From Cafeteria roenbergensis (taxonomy: Eukaryota; Sar; Bigyra; Bicosoecida; Cafeteriaceae), in assembly GCA_008330645.1 (NCBI GenBank), contig VLTN01000040.1:62001-126000 (forward strand): a stretch of DNA of 64,000 bases. The letters are read 5' to 3'. A program made the translations under genes and the position numbers. Each line of letters begins with the position of its first letter. Position 1 is the first letter of the stretch. Below the pieces are notes generated by a model, which did not search any database, was not told the DNA's origin, and saw only the letters and a program-made list of their open reading frames with translations. This document shows, in pieces, positions 33,566-44,076 of the stretch.

Positions 33566-33713
33566 GTCTGGGGGTCGTCGCCCAGGCTGTGGCGGCCGTG
33601 CGAGGGAAGCATTCGGGCAGCGCGCAGCTCTGCCACCAGCCTTGCAGCAGCGTTCCCGCGCCCTCGCGGGCACAGGTCGCACGGCCTGCCCCGAGGGCAG
33701 CGGAGAGGCTGCC
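33566..33713. promoter_or_regulatory. Divergent promoter, SDR / CAMLG-like gene
   Basis: The shortest divergent gap, 148 bp. AGCTCTGCCA at 33626-33635 lies 63 bp from the SDR ATG and about 80 bp from the other. Confidence 0.4.
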
Positions 33714-35082
33714 ATGGCCGATTCAGCGGCAGCCGCCAGGCGGGCTCGCCGCATGCGCCGCGTCCAGGAGACCGGGGGCAACCGCCTGCAAGCCATCACC
33801 TCCGTGGGTGAGCGAGTTGCGTCTGCACCAGGCCGCTGCAGCATCGGCCCCGCAGCCCCCCACCGACCCCCGCGACGCCGAAGCCGAATGTAATATTGCG
33901 TCGTTGTGCTTGGCCGTGCGCGCAGGCTCGTCCGCGGAGGCCTCGGCATGCGAGGCGCTGGACGGCTGCGATTCCGGCAGCGCACCCGAGCCCCTCTTGC
34001 CCGCCCAGCCGCCCAGCGCGAGGCCCGGCATTGTCGCCTTCGCAATGCGCACCGGCGAGCGACCCGACCCGCACGCTTCGGACGCCCCCATCGCCCGCGC
34101 CATCGCGGCGTCGGCAACGGCGGGCTCCTCCGCGCTCACGGCCGAAATGCCGCAGCCCTCCGCCGCCGGCACTCCCCTCACAGCAGCCGCAGCTCCGGTC
34201 GAAGCGGCCTCCCCAGCCAATGAACCTGCCCCCGCTCCGGCCCCTCCCACCCCATCACCGCTTGAAACCGCGGGAGGCGCTCGGGACAGCAGCACGAAGC
34301 CAGCAAGCGCAGACTGCGGCGACGACGATGCAGAGAGCGCGTTCGCCGAGGTTGCCTCGGCCGTGGCGGCACCCCCGGCCGCAGGGCCGCGCTTCCCCGC
34401 CGTGGTGGCCGGGCTGGCGGCGCTGTGGTGCCTGGTAGGAGCCTTGCTGTCGGGATGCTCCCTGCCGGCCGCCTCGCCGAGCGACCTGCCGCCAGCCCCC
34501 TACCAAGTGTGGGGGGCTGACGGGTTCGAGGCGGTCCCGGCAGGGTCCGCGGAGGCAGGCGGCAGCGCGGCGTGGGGCGAGGTGGTGTGGGCTCGACGAC
34601 GGGTCGGTCCGACGGCCGCCGGCGCAGGCAGACTGGTTAGGTCGGCCTTGGCGGCGCTGAGCGAGGACGAGGACGATGACGATGACGATGACGCAGGCGC
34701 AGGCGCAGATGGGGCCCCGGGCGCGCGAGCGGACGGCCCGCTGCGGGCCGCGTGCGGCGGGGTCGCTGGGTGGTTCCAGACCACCCTGGCTTCGCAGCCT
34801 GGCCTGGTGCTGGTCACCGCCGCAGTGGCACGGGCCACGGCCGTGGCCCTGTCGCCAGCAGCCGGGCTCGCAGCCAAGGTTGCGGACGCCGCGCCGGCCC
34901 CTCTGCCGGGGCTGGTCCTGTCGGCGCTCGAGCAGGTGCCAAAGCTGGTGTCGCCGGCAGCCGAGGGGTGGCTGGTGTGGGGCGGCCTGCTGGGCGGGGC
35001 GGCTGCGCGGGTGGCGAGCGACGCTCTGGCGTGCGTTGCTGCTGCAGTGGTTGGGGCTTCGGTTGTGGGCGCAATGCAGTGA
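33714..35082 (+). CDS. CAMLG/GET2-like tail-anchored protein insertion receptor (candidate)
   Basis: Exons 33714-33807 and 33926-35082 (phase 1) encode 416 residues. The N-terminus has the form of GET2/CAMLG: RRARRMRRVQETGGNRL followed by QAITS, a basic motif and Asn-Arg-Leu-x-x-Ile element that in GET2 binds the GET3 ATPase. A long Ala/Pro/Ser-rich linker follows. The C-terminal half has about three membrane segments (FPAVVAGLAALWCLVGALL, GLVLVTAAVARATAVAL, and one near ACVAAAVVGASVVGAM), the topology expected of GET2, with the N-terminus in the cytosol. If right, it acts with GET1 in the ER membrane. Sequence identity in this family is always low, so the call rests on the N-terminal motif and topology. 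Divergent from the SDR gene. Confidence 0.55.
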
Positions 35083-35546
35083 CTGAGTTAGCGGCGGCCC
35101 GGCTCGAATTTAATCTCATAGTTGACTGCGAATGTCGCTGGATTTGACGCCGGTCACACGCACCTCGGGCGCGCTGGCAAGGGCGCGAGCTGCAAAAGCA
35201 CAGCTCGAAGCGCATAGAATCAGAGCAGCAGCAGCAGCGGCGGCAGCAGAAGTTGTTGCAGTTGCGGCAGCAACGGCGGCCGCCGGGTCAGGGCCGCGAG
35301 CCGCCTCTTGAAAGGCTCGAATCGCATTGAGTCTCGTCCCGCGGCGCTCCCGCGACACGGAAGCTGCCAGCGGCGGCGCGGGGACACAAGATTGATACAG
35401 AGCTCCCCACGCGAGCGGGAGCGCGGGGGCGGCAGAGAGGTTGCCCGTGGGTCACCGCAAATGGCAGCGCTGGCTGCGTCGTCGCGGGGGCGTTAGCAGT
35501 GCGTTGACACCCGGCAGGGAGCCTCACGCGCCGCCGGACGGCGCGG
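35083..35546. other. Convergent 3' region, no gene seen
   Basis: Between the CAMLG-like and NIPA-PDZ stops. It contains a short GCAGCA-type trinucleotide stretch (about 35222-35280) but no recognisable gene or RNA. It is AT-richer near 35105-35125. Confidence 0.4.
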
Positions 35547-38500
35547 CTAGAGCTCCAGCAGCGCTCCGTCCGCCCCGTTGAGAAGCGCAGCCTTGTGCAG
35601 AGCCGCGTCCAGGCCGAAGCCTGCCGACGCCGCTCTTGCGCGGGATGCGGCCTTGGCAGCCTCCACGCGGCGGAGGGCGGCCGCGAGGCCGTGGGCGGCC
35701 CCGGCCGCAGTGGGCGCAGCGGCGCCGCCGGAGGCAGCGGCTTGGGCGTAGGTGGCCGGGGGCGAGGCCGGTGAAACCGGAGAAGACGGTGAAACCGGCG
35801 AAACCGGCGAGGAGGCGGTCGCGGCCGAGGCAGAGGCTTGCAGCGGCGCCGGCCGGGCAAGCGGCAGCGAAGCCCTGCGGCCGCTCCGACGGCGGGGGGC
35901 CCCTGCCAGAGCGCGTGCTGGCGAGGCGGAGGCGGCGGCGGAGGCGGCATCATCGTCGGGCGAGGCGGAGGCCGCGATGGCGGAGAGCTCCAGGCCTGCC
36001 TGGGGCGACGCCTCCACTTCCGGAGAGAGGGGTGACTCGTCGTCGTCGGCCGAGGACGACGAGTCTGACGGCAGCGGGGAGAGCCCTTGCGCGCGCATGA
36101 CGGCACCTGCACGGACGAGGGCGCGACGGGCTGCGGTGTGGGCGGCGGTGGAGGCTGCCTCGTGGGACGCGACGCCGGCGGATCCTGCAGCAAACGCCAC
36201 CATCTCCGTGCCCGCGCGCGCGTCGCCGGCTGCGTACCCGCCCTTGCCGCTCATAGCGCCGCCCAGCGCCCCGCGGGCAGGGTAGGCGGACTGCGACCGG
36301 CCGGCCGCGGAGAGCGTCGGCGCCCGCACCGCCCCCGCCGCCCCCGCCGCCGTGGGCTTGAGGCTGCCCGGTGCCGGGGCGGGCCCCCCGCGGCCGTCGG
36401 CTCCCGCGCCGAAGGTGTCGAGAAGCCTGTCCAGCCTGCTCCACTGGGCCCCCTCGTGGGGGAACATGCCGTCCACCAGCGCCACGAGGGGGTGCTCCGT
36501 GAGACCGGCCGCGGCCTCGCCCTCCTCGGCCTGGGCTGCGAAGATGACGGAGGGCGCCACAAGGCCCCCCATGTGGAACACTCCCATCATAGGGTCCATC
36601 ACGAAGTTGCGGAGGGCGTGGTGGGCCGTGCGGATGCCTCTGCCAGGGGACACAGCGGCCGAGGCGTTGTCCACGTACACAGCGATGACGTAATGGGCGC
36701 CCCCTACCCCCGGCGCGGAGAGGCCTCCAGTGCCCGAGCGCGGTCGCCGAGGGATCGGCCCGGCGGCGGAGGCCGCTGCTGCGCCCACGCCGGCCGCAAG
36801 CGCGGCTGAGGCGGCCGCCGCCGCCTCCCCCGTTGGCCTGGCGCCCTCGGCCGCAGACCCCGAAGCGCTCCAGCCCGGGCCAGCGTAGGACTGAGCAGAG
36901 GCAGCGTCCGCGGCGCCGCGGCCCCAGCCCTCGATCAGGCCGCAGTCCGGGTCGTCCAGCTCCGGCGCGGGCATCCCGGCCCCGGTGGCGGCAGCCGCAG
37001 CCCCGCCGCCGCCGCCGCCGCCGCCGGCAGACGCCCCCACGCCGAGGCTCGGCCCGTGAGCGCCGCTGCCGAAGACGCCCGAGTCGGACCCTTCCCGGTC
37101 GCCGCCGATGGCGCCGTAGCTGCCCCCAGCGGCAGCCCAGGCCGCGGTGCGGGGGACGGTGCGGGGCTGGGGCGGGGTGGCCGCGCCGGCGCCCCGCCCC
37201 AAGAGGCCAGCCGTGTTGCGCCGGGGCCGCTGCCCAAGCAGGGGGCGCGCCTCCAAGGCGTCGGCCCCGTCGACCCCGTCGGCGGGTCCCGGGCCGGGCA
37301 TCTCATCGTCCCGGGAGGAGAGGAGGAGGCCGATGTCCGCCGCCTGCTCCGCCACCGCCACGTCGTCCACGGCCAGGTGGGGGCGGGGGAGCAGCGTGGA
37401 GGCGCGAGCGCGCGCGCGGGCGGGAGAGCGGGGCGGGGCCAGTTCCGCGGATGGGGCGGCACCGGAACAGGGGGCGGCCGTGTGCGGCGCTGATGGCTCT
37501 GCCGGGGCGGAGGAGCGGGCCCTGTGGGCGCGGCTGGCGCCTGAGAAGGAGGCGTCCGAGCCAGCCGCCGCCTCGGTCGCTGCGGGAGGAGCGGCCGTGG
37601 GGCCCACCGTGGCGGCGGCGGCGGTGGCCCCGGCGGCAGGCGCTGCTGCCGGGGGCGGCTGGGCGTTGCGGGAGCGAGCAGGCGACGAAACCGGGGACTC
37701 CCCGATGGCGGTGGTGCTGCCGGCGAGGACGCGCCGCCGCTGGGCCGGCGATAGGAGGCGGAAGCCGAGGCGGAGCGGCCGTTCGGTGTGCATCACACGG
37801 CGCATGGCGTCGGTGTGGGACACCCACCTGTCCAGCAGAGACTCGCCGTTGACCGACACCAGCAGGTCACCGGGCTGCACGTGCCCCGCGCCGCCGCTGG
37901 CGCCGGCAAATGCCTCGGCGGCCTCCTCCCCGATGTCCAGCACGGCCCAGAGCTGGGCGACGCGGGAGCGCGCGGGCCGGGTTGCATCCACTAGGCGCAC
38001 CGCCAGCCGGACCAGGCCCAGGCCGAGCTTGCGGGCCGTGAAGACGACGTCGGCAACCTGGATGGTGGCACGGGCCCGGGCAATGGCGGGCGCGTCCCGC
38101 TCCAGGAGCGGCGCGTCGTCGCCCCAGCCGCCGTCGTGCAGCAGGAGGCTTGCCGCGGAGCCGCGGCGGGCGGCGGACTCGGCTCCGCGCTGCGACAGCC
38201 AGTAGACGCCTGCGATTGCCAGGATGATCCCCACGGGAAACAGCAGCGCCTGGAGCAGGCCGAAGGAGGAGAACTCGTCGTAGAAGACGCCCCCGCCCAC
38301 GACGGACACGAGGATCCAGAAGGAGGAGAACACCGGTACGTTGTAGAGCGCGTCCCAGCGCGCCAGGCCGCAGTTGAGCCAGTAAATCTGCAGTGTGATG
38401 GTCAGGGCCATGGCCAGCAGCACCGCGTACGTGGGCACGTAGGTGAGGAAGGCCGCCCCCGAGCCGGCGATGGCGCCGGTCACGAGCTCCACGCACGTCT

Positions 38501-39675
38501 TGGCGAAGAGCACGCTCTGGGCGCCGGCGATGCCCGATATGGCGGCGTAGCTGAAGCGGTGAAACTTGAACACGCGCTGGTACTGGGGGGAGGCCGAGCC
38601 GCGCGTGGCTTGGACCCGCTCCATCCAGCGGATGGCGAGCAGCCACAGCAGCACGAGCACCACAACGGAGGTGAAGTACACGTAAAAGTTGGGCTGCCGG
38701 TACATGTCGAAGAGCTCCTCTGCCGGGTAGATGTGGTCCTTGTGCGAAGCGAACGACACCGCCACGGCGCAGCCAGCGACGATCAGCAGCGTGGCGAGCA
38801 CGTCCCGCCGAGTCGGCACCTCCCCGAGGATCATGGGCGCGACCACGACGTTTGCAACCACGCTGATGCTGCCCAGAGGCGCGACGATGGACTGCGCGCC
38901 GAAGCCCAGTGCCGCAAAGTCGCAAAGCGCACCGCCCACGATGCCCACGAAGCCTGCGCACGAGCGACCGCCGCACGGATCACGGCGCCCGTTCAGTACC
39001 CGCGTGCTTGGCTGGCGGGGCAGCGGCGGCCAGCAGCTCGCGCGCGCGGGTGCTGCTCGGGGCGCGCGGCACTCACCGAGCGTCCAAAGCGTGCCCACGA
39101 GCCCCATGGGCTTGCCCTGAGCCTTCTTCATCAAGGCCAGCTTCTGGGTGTTGATCCCGACGTTGCTGCAGCAGCAGGAATCGGCAAGCGACCACGCGCG
39201 CGACATCGCAGCAAGCAGACGATGCGCTTTCGCTTTCTCTCGCCCTTGCTGCACCTTGCTCGCGCGCCTGCCCTGCCTCGAACACACGCGCGCAGGCAGC
39301 GCGCCGGCCGTGGTCGGCTGCGAAGCGAGCGGCGGCGCCGCCTTACCTCATGAGGTTGGCCCCGACGGCGATGATGACGGCAATGGCCCAGCCATACGTG
39401 AGCGTCTGCGTCGGGAGATCGCGGGGAAAACACACTCACACACGCACGCGCACGCTCACAGCGGCCCAGAGGCGGGTGGCAACGCGCGGGGAAGCCCACG
39501 CCCGCAACGCATGACGGCCCGGGTTCGCGCGAGCGAGAGCTCGCTTCGCTCTGGTCGGCGCGCCATCGGATGCAGCAAGCGCGTCGTCCCACCTCCGGCA
39601 AACGCGTAGCTCGCCGGGGCTCACCGACGGGTCGGTGGCCTGGTCGCCACCATTGCCGCCCAGCAGCCCGAGCAT
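35547..39675 (-). CDS. NIPA-type magnesium transporter fused to a PDZ-like domain and long tail
   Basis: Exons 39675-39625, 39405-39347, 39165-39077 and 38953-35547 encode 1201 residues. The first 370 residues are a NIPA/SLC57 transporter: GWAIAVIIAVGANLMSNVG, NTQKLALMKKAQ, WTLGFVGIVGGALCDFAALG, APLGSISVVANVVVAPMILG and YWLNCGLARWDALYNVPVF, with about nine membrane spans, as in Mg2+ transporters of the Golgi and plasma membrane. Splicing is well supported because three introns interrupt the first two spans. A PDZ-like fold follows at about residues 440-510 (HVQPGDLLVSVNGESLLDRW). About 650 further residues are low-complexity, broken by one conserved-looking block (HYVIAVYVDNASA to GVFHMGGLVAPSVIFAAQ). 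Ordinary NIPA proteins have about 330-430 residues, so the fusion and the tail are unusual. Divergent from the Prune gene. Confidence 0.82.
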
Positions 39676-39974
39676 CCGTTGACGGCCGCGCGGACCGGTT
39701 GGGGCCTTTGCGCCGCCGTCGTGCAAATGGCGGCCTTGCCAGGTGACTCGAGAGTCGGCTTTGAAGCAGTCTCTCCCGGCACGGACATCGTCGTATTTGC
39801 AGCAACTGCACAGCAGAGTCCTCGGAACTGCCCGGCTCTGCCGGCCTCATGAAGGTCGCGGCGAGATGCAGCTCACGCACTTGATCGCGCATTCCGGCAA
39901 GCAGCACTCTGACTGGAGCCCGGCCCGGCCTTGCCATCTCGCCCCCAACCCACGACCTGGAGTCGCACGGCGCA
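39676..39974. promoter_or_regulatory. Divergent promoter, NIPA-PDZ / Prune
   Basis: A 299-bp gap between start codons with CGGCTCTGCCGG at 39833-39844. Confidence 0.45.
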
Positions 39975-41863
39975 ATGGCGTCGCTTGCAGCCTTTTTGCG
40001 AGAGCGCAGCAACCCCGCGACGTGGCTGTCGCGGACTCGCACGCTGCATCTCTTCCTCGGCAACGAGGCCTCGGACGCGGACTCGATCATCAGCAGCATT
40101 TGCATGGCATTCCTGAGGCAAAGGGCCATGCCCGCCGAGTCCCACTTTTGCGCGCCCTGGGTGCAATGTCGCCGCGGCGAGCTCAAGGTGCGGGCCGAGA
40201 CCGAGGCGCTCCTGCGCTGCGCGGGCATTGACCCTGCGTGGCTCGTCTACAGGGACGACTGGCAACTCCCGCTGGACCCCCACAGCCACGGGGAGGTCGT
40301 TCTGAACCTGGTGGACCACAACAAGCTCTCGCAGCAGGGCGACCACTTGCACGACTGGGCCGACGACGCCGTCGAGGCCATCTGGGACCACCACCCGGAC
40401 CTTGGGTGCCACATGGTGAGCGAAGAGGCCCCGGTGTGGAGGGCGCTTGTGCGGGCCGTCGGGTTCCAGCGCCCTGCGCAACAACAAAAAGCAGCGGCTG
40501 CCTGAGCGGGCGCGACTGACCCCCGTGACAGCCGAGCACCGGCCCTGGCTGCGGCACGCTGCAGCCTCCCCGGCACGACCCGCCGCCCCTGCTGCCCGAC
40601 GTTCAGCGTGTGCCTGCGCGGCCCAGCACGCGGGCGCGAGCGACAATCTGGTGATGCAGACGTGGTGACAGCGGCGTTTGAACGCCTCTTTGACTTCGCC
40701 CGCTCCGAGATTCGCAGGGCGCCAAAGTGCGGGAAATCGCCTTCGACACCGAATCGATGACGGGCCTGGGCTCGTGCAGCACCATTGTGGCCGAAGCATT
40801 TTTGTCGCAGGCGCCCGAGATGATGGCTGCGCGGGACCCGGCGCGCGAGCCCGAGGCGGGAAGGCCGTTCGCGTTTGCTCCCGGCAAGGAGGTCGCGCTG
40901 CTTCTCCTGGGCGTGATGCTTCTCGACACGGCCTGCCTGAGCGACGCAGCTGGCAAGGCCCAGCCCCGAGACATTGCGGCGGCCAACGCGGCTGCGGCGG
41001 CCTGCGGCATGGCTGGTGGCGCCACGGGAAGCGAGTGAGTCCGTGGCGTGCCGGGAGTGTGACTCGCGACGGACGCAGCCCTGGCCCTCCTCCAGGCTTG
41101 TCCTCCCCCGCAAGTGTTGTGCGACCCCGTTGCGCGCGAGCGTTGCGTTTGTGTTTGTCTCGTGGCCTGGGACTCCGTGCTTCCCCGCAGTGCCCGCGCG
41201 CTCTTCTCCGACTTGAGCGGCAGGAAGTTTTCCCGCGAGCTCTGGGAGAGCTTGAGCATCGCCGAGGCCGTCGGGGCAGACTTTAAGCAGACCGATGTTG
41301 ACACCGCATGGGGCACACCTCTGCGAGTCGGTTACGCCAGTGTGTTGGCCCCTCTGGACCTGGTGCTGCGCGCAGCCAGCCCTGAGGAGTGCCACGAGGC
41401 GCTGGCCCATGTGTGCGCCGACAAGGGCCTCAACGTCCTCGCGATCCTGGGCTTCACACTCTCGGGCGAGCCGGCGGTGCCCCACCGCGAGCTGGCGATG
41501 TTCGCCCCGGAGAAAGGCGGCGAGTCCCCCGCCAGCGGCGCTGCCGCGGCCTCCGTCGCGCCCGGGGCTGCGGGCGCTGGCCCAGAGGTGGCCGCCATGC
41601 CTTCCGCGGAGGAGATCCTCGCTGCCGCCGCATCTACCATCGGCGCCCCGCTGACCGCCGAGGCTGGCTCGGGCGAGGACAACGCGTTCGGCATGCAGCT
41701 CGAGGCGGGCAACGGCGTCGGCGACCGTCCCTGCGTCTCCGCGTCCGGGCACGGCCGGTTGGCCCGATGGAACCAAGGCGACGTGAAGGCTTCGCGGAAG
41801 CAGATCCGCCCGCCCATGGACAGCGGCATCGCAGCTTGGGCTGCGGCGTGGGAGCGCCAATGA
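39975..41863 (+). CDS. DHH-family phosphatase, Prune/PPX1-like
   Basis: Manganese-dependent phosphoesterase of the DHH superfamily, of the exopolyphosphatase/Prune type. Exons are 39975-40415, 40718-41034 and 41191-41863, 476 residues. The metal-binding motifs are in order: HLFLGNEASDADSIISS (Asp-x-Asp-Ser), VVLNLVDHNKL, and AVEAIWDHHPDLG (the DHH motif). After the splice comes ESMTGLGSCSTIVAEAFL, equivalent to the VGSCATL element. The C-terminal DHHA2 domain contains SDLSGRKFSRELWESL and GADFKQTDVD. The substrate may be polyphosphate, short-chain phosphates or cyclic nucleotides; sequence alone does not say. The last 130 residues are family-atypical and Ala-rich. Confidence 0.88.
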
Positions 41864-42621
41864 CCCGAGTGCGGCCCGCGACTTTGGAACTGTTGATGGT
41901 TGCACCGCTGTGTGCACAGCCCAGGGCGCCGAGCCGAGCTTGGCCCGCTGCACTTGCTTGTGCGGCCCGGGGCGCCCCCTAGCGGTCGCCTTGCCCGCTC
42001 CGAACGATGCGCGCTCTCTGCGAGTCCGCGCTTGCTGGGAGCTCGGGCTTTTGCCGCTCACCACCACTGCCTCCAGCACGCCGCACGCGCCCCGCGCGGC
42101 CGAGGCAGGCGTCCTCGATGCATACACCCGGTAACGCAACTTCGCCTCAACGCCAAGCCAGAGGGCTGCCGGCGGAGGCCCGTCATTCGCCGGCAAACAC
42201 ACTGGCTCGATCGGCTCTGCAACCGGGGCGCGTGCAGCTGCTGGCAAACGGCACTCAACCAAAGTGAGGGCCGCTGGGCCGCTGCTGAGACGCCACGCGT
42301 GCCGAGCCAGCGGGGGATCGGCGCCGGGCGGCTCAAGCCGCGGGCGTCGGTCCGCCGGTTTCTGTTTGGGCGTGGCGCGGGCCAACTGACGTGGTTGAGG
42401 CAGCGTTCACCGAGAGCCGGGCGATGCCCCCTGCCCCCTCGCCCTCCGGCCCTTGCTGGCGCAACACGGGCGGGGCTTAAACCTTGCCATGGGGAGGGCG
42501 CGTCCTGAGGTGCGGCGTGGAGGAGACTGACGGGACCAGAGCGGCATGCAGGGCTGTCGCTGACTATTCCTCGCTGACGCGCCTCGCCCGTCGCGTCGCA
42601 GACGGGACGCGCATTCGGACC
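41864..42621. other. Longest gene-free gap (758 bp)
   Basis: No gene is supported. Frames on both strands are short and lack domains. A TG-containing stretch follows the Prune stop (about 41893-41920). GGCTCTGCA at 42213-42221 and GCTCTCTGCG near 42012 resemble the promoter word, and the next gene starts at 42622, so the region probably holds its promoter. A small non-coding RNA cannot be excluded, but I see no tRNA box pattern. Confidence 0.4.
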
Positions 42622-43698
42622 ATGGGATGTTGCTGCTCGTCGGGCAGTCATTGGGACGCCTCTCGCATCGCGGATGGCTCCCTTGCAGGAAAACGTGTGC
42701 TGATCACGGGCGGCTCCTCGGGGCTGGGCCTTGAGGTCGCCAAGCTGTTCGTGTCCAAGGGCGCCACGGTCCTCATCACGTCAAGGTCCCAGCAGCGGCT
42801 CGACGCCGCAGCGCGGTCCATTCGCGCGCACGCCAGGAGCGGCGCCGAGGTCGAGACCAAGCCTCTGGACCTGTCGTCAATGGCAGACGTGCGCGACTTC
42901 GCCTCCTGGTACAGGCGCGAGCACAGCGACAAGCCCCTCAGCGTGCTCGTCAACAACGCTGGCATAATGGCGGTGCCGTCTCGCCGCGTGACGGAGGACG
43001 GCTTCGAGCTGCAAATGGCCACCAACTACCTGGGCCACTTCCTCCTCACCGCGGGGCTGCTCCCGCAGCTGCTGGCCACGCGGGGCAGCCGGGTGGTCAA
43101 CCTGTCGTCCTTCCTGCACGCCAGCTGCCAGGGCAAGGACAGCACAGGGGTGCTCCACTTCGAGGAGGCGGACCCCTTCCACGCCAACGGCGCCTCAGGC
43201 GGCCCCAGCCACGGCGAGTACAGCCGCTGGGAGCAGTACCACCGCACCAAGATGATGGCCATCCTCTTCACGCGCGAGATGCAGCGCCGCCTTGAGAAGG
43301 CCGGCCGCTCGGGCCCCGACGGCCTCACCTGCGTCTCCGCGCATCCCGGCTTCAGCTCCACGGGCCTGCTGGGATCGACAGGAATGTCCGCTCCGGTGGC
43401 GTGCATCGCCAACACGTGCGTGGCGCAGTCTGCCTCCATGGGCGCGCTCCCCATCCTGTACGCCGCCGCCGAGCCCAGCGTGTGCGGCGGTGAGTACATC
43501 GGCCCGCTCGGCGCCAACAACCGCTCTGGGTACCCCGGCCCAAACAAGGCCGACGCCAGAGCCTCGGATGAGCGGTCGATGGAGAAGCTGTGGGAGGTGA
43601 GCGTGGCTGCGACTGGGGCCGACTACTCCGCCATCGGCGACGAGGCCGTCAGCCCCGAAGCCCCGGCCGCGGCTGCAGCGGGCGCGCGTCCCTCGTAG
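42622..43698 (+). CDS. N-myristoylated short-chain dehydrogenase (retinol dehydrogenase/WWOX type)
   Basis: A single exon encodes 358 residues. The ATG at 42622 gives MGCCCSSGSHW, a near-ideal N-myristoylation signal (Gly2, small residue at 6) followed by three cysteines for palmitoylation, so the enzyme should sit on the cytosolic face of a membrane. The SDR core is complete: RVLITGGSSGLGLEVAK (cofactor site), SVLVNNAGIMAVPS, NYLGHFLLTAGLLP, VVNLSSFLH (catalytic Ser) and YHRTKMMAIL (catalytic Tyr and Lys). The fold fits retinol-dehydrogenase-like SDRs; the substrate is unknown. The coding end runs into a 38-bp tandem repeat whose first unit includes the stop codon. Confidence 0.85.
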   Translation: MGCCCSSGSHWDASRIADGSLAGKRVLITGGSSGLGLEVAKLFVSKGATVLITSRSQQRLDAAARSIRAHARSGAEVETKPLDLSSMADVRDFASWYRREHSDKPLSVLVNNAGIMAVPSRRVTEDGFELQMATNYLGHFLLTAGLLPQLLATRGSRVVNLSSFLHASCQGKDSTGVLHFEEADPFHANGASGGPSHGEYSRWEQYHRTKMMAILFTREMQRRLEKAGRSGPDGLTCVSAHPGFSSTGLLGSTGMSAPVACIANTCVAQSASMGALPILYAAAEPSVCGGEYIGPLGANNRSGYPGPNKADARASDERSMEKLWEVSVAATGADYSAIGDEAVSPEAPAAAAAGARPS

Positions 43699-43815
43699 CC
43701 CCGCCCGCGGCTGCAGCGGGCGCGCGTCCCTCGTAGCCCCGCCCGCAGCTGCAGCGGGCGCGCGGCCCTCGTAGCCCCGGCCGCGGCTACAGCGGGCGCG
43801 CGGCCCTGCGGGCAG
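43661..43815 (+). repeat. 38-bp tandem repeat spanning the SDR stop codon
   Basis: About four copies of a 38-bp unit start in the last codons of the SDR gene. The first three carry CCTCGTAG, so the TAG stop is itself part of the repeated unit; the fourth is diverged. The unit length is not a multiple of three. Confidence 0.8.
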
Positions 43816-44076
43816 GAGTACCGCTCCCCCGCCTCCCCCCCACTGCTTTTTTCCCCTCTGTGCCTCAAAATCAAGCTCAACAGCAACAATATGGCGAGTG
43901 TGTATCATCAACGCCGATGCGGCTCGGCTGTCATCGCGCGTCCTGCTCGTGACCGTGTCGCCTTTGCTGCATCGCGAACGGCACCGACACACAGGCCGGC
44001 GCCGCACGCAGAGGCACGCGCGCGCCGCTCACACAACCGCACGTGGCACACACATGCAGGGCAGCGCATGGCTGCT
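43816..44076. other. Convergent 3' region, SDR / MAD1
   Basis: Includes TG-containing sequence after the SDR (about 43890-43905). The stretch at about 43985-44060 is CA-rich on the plus strand, hence TG-rich downstream of MAD1. No gene seen. Confidence 0.4.

Noticed and set aside
42058-42651. Possible gene in the longest gap
   Set aside because: Frames on both strands are low-complexity and overlap; no splice-supported model joins into a known family.
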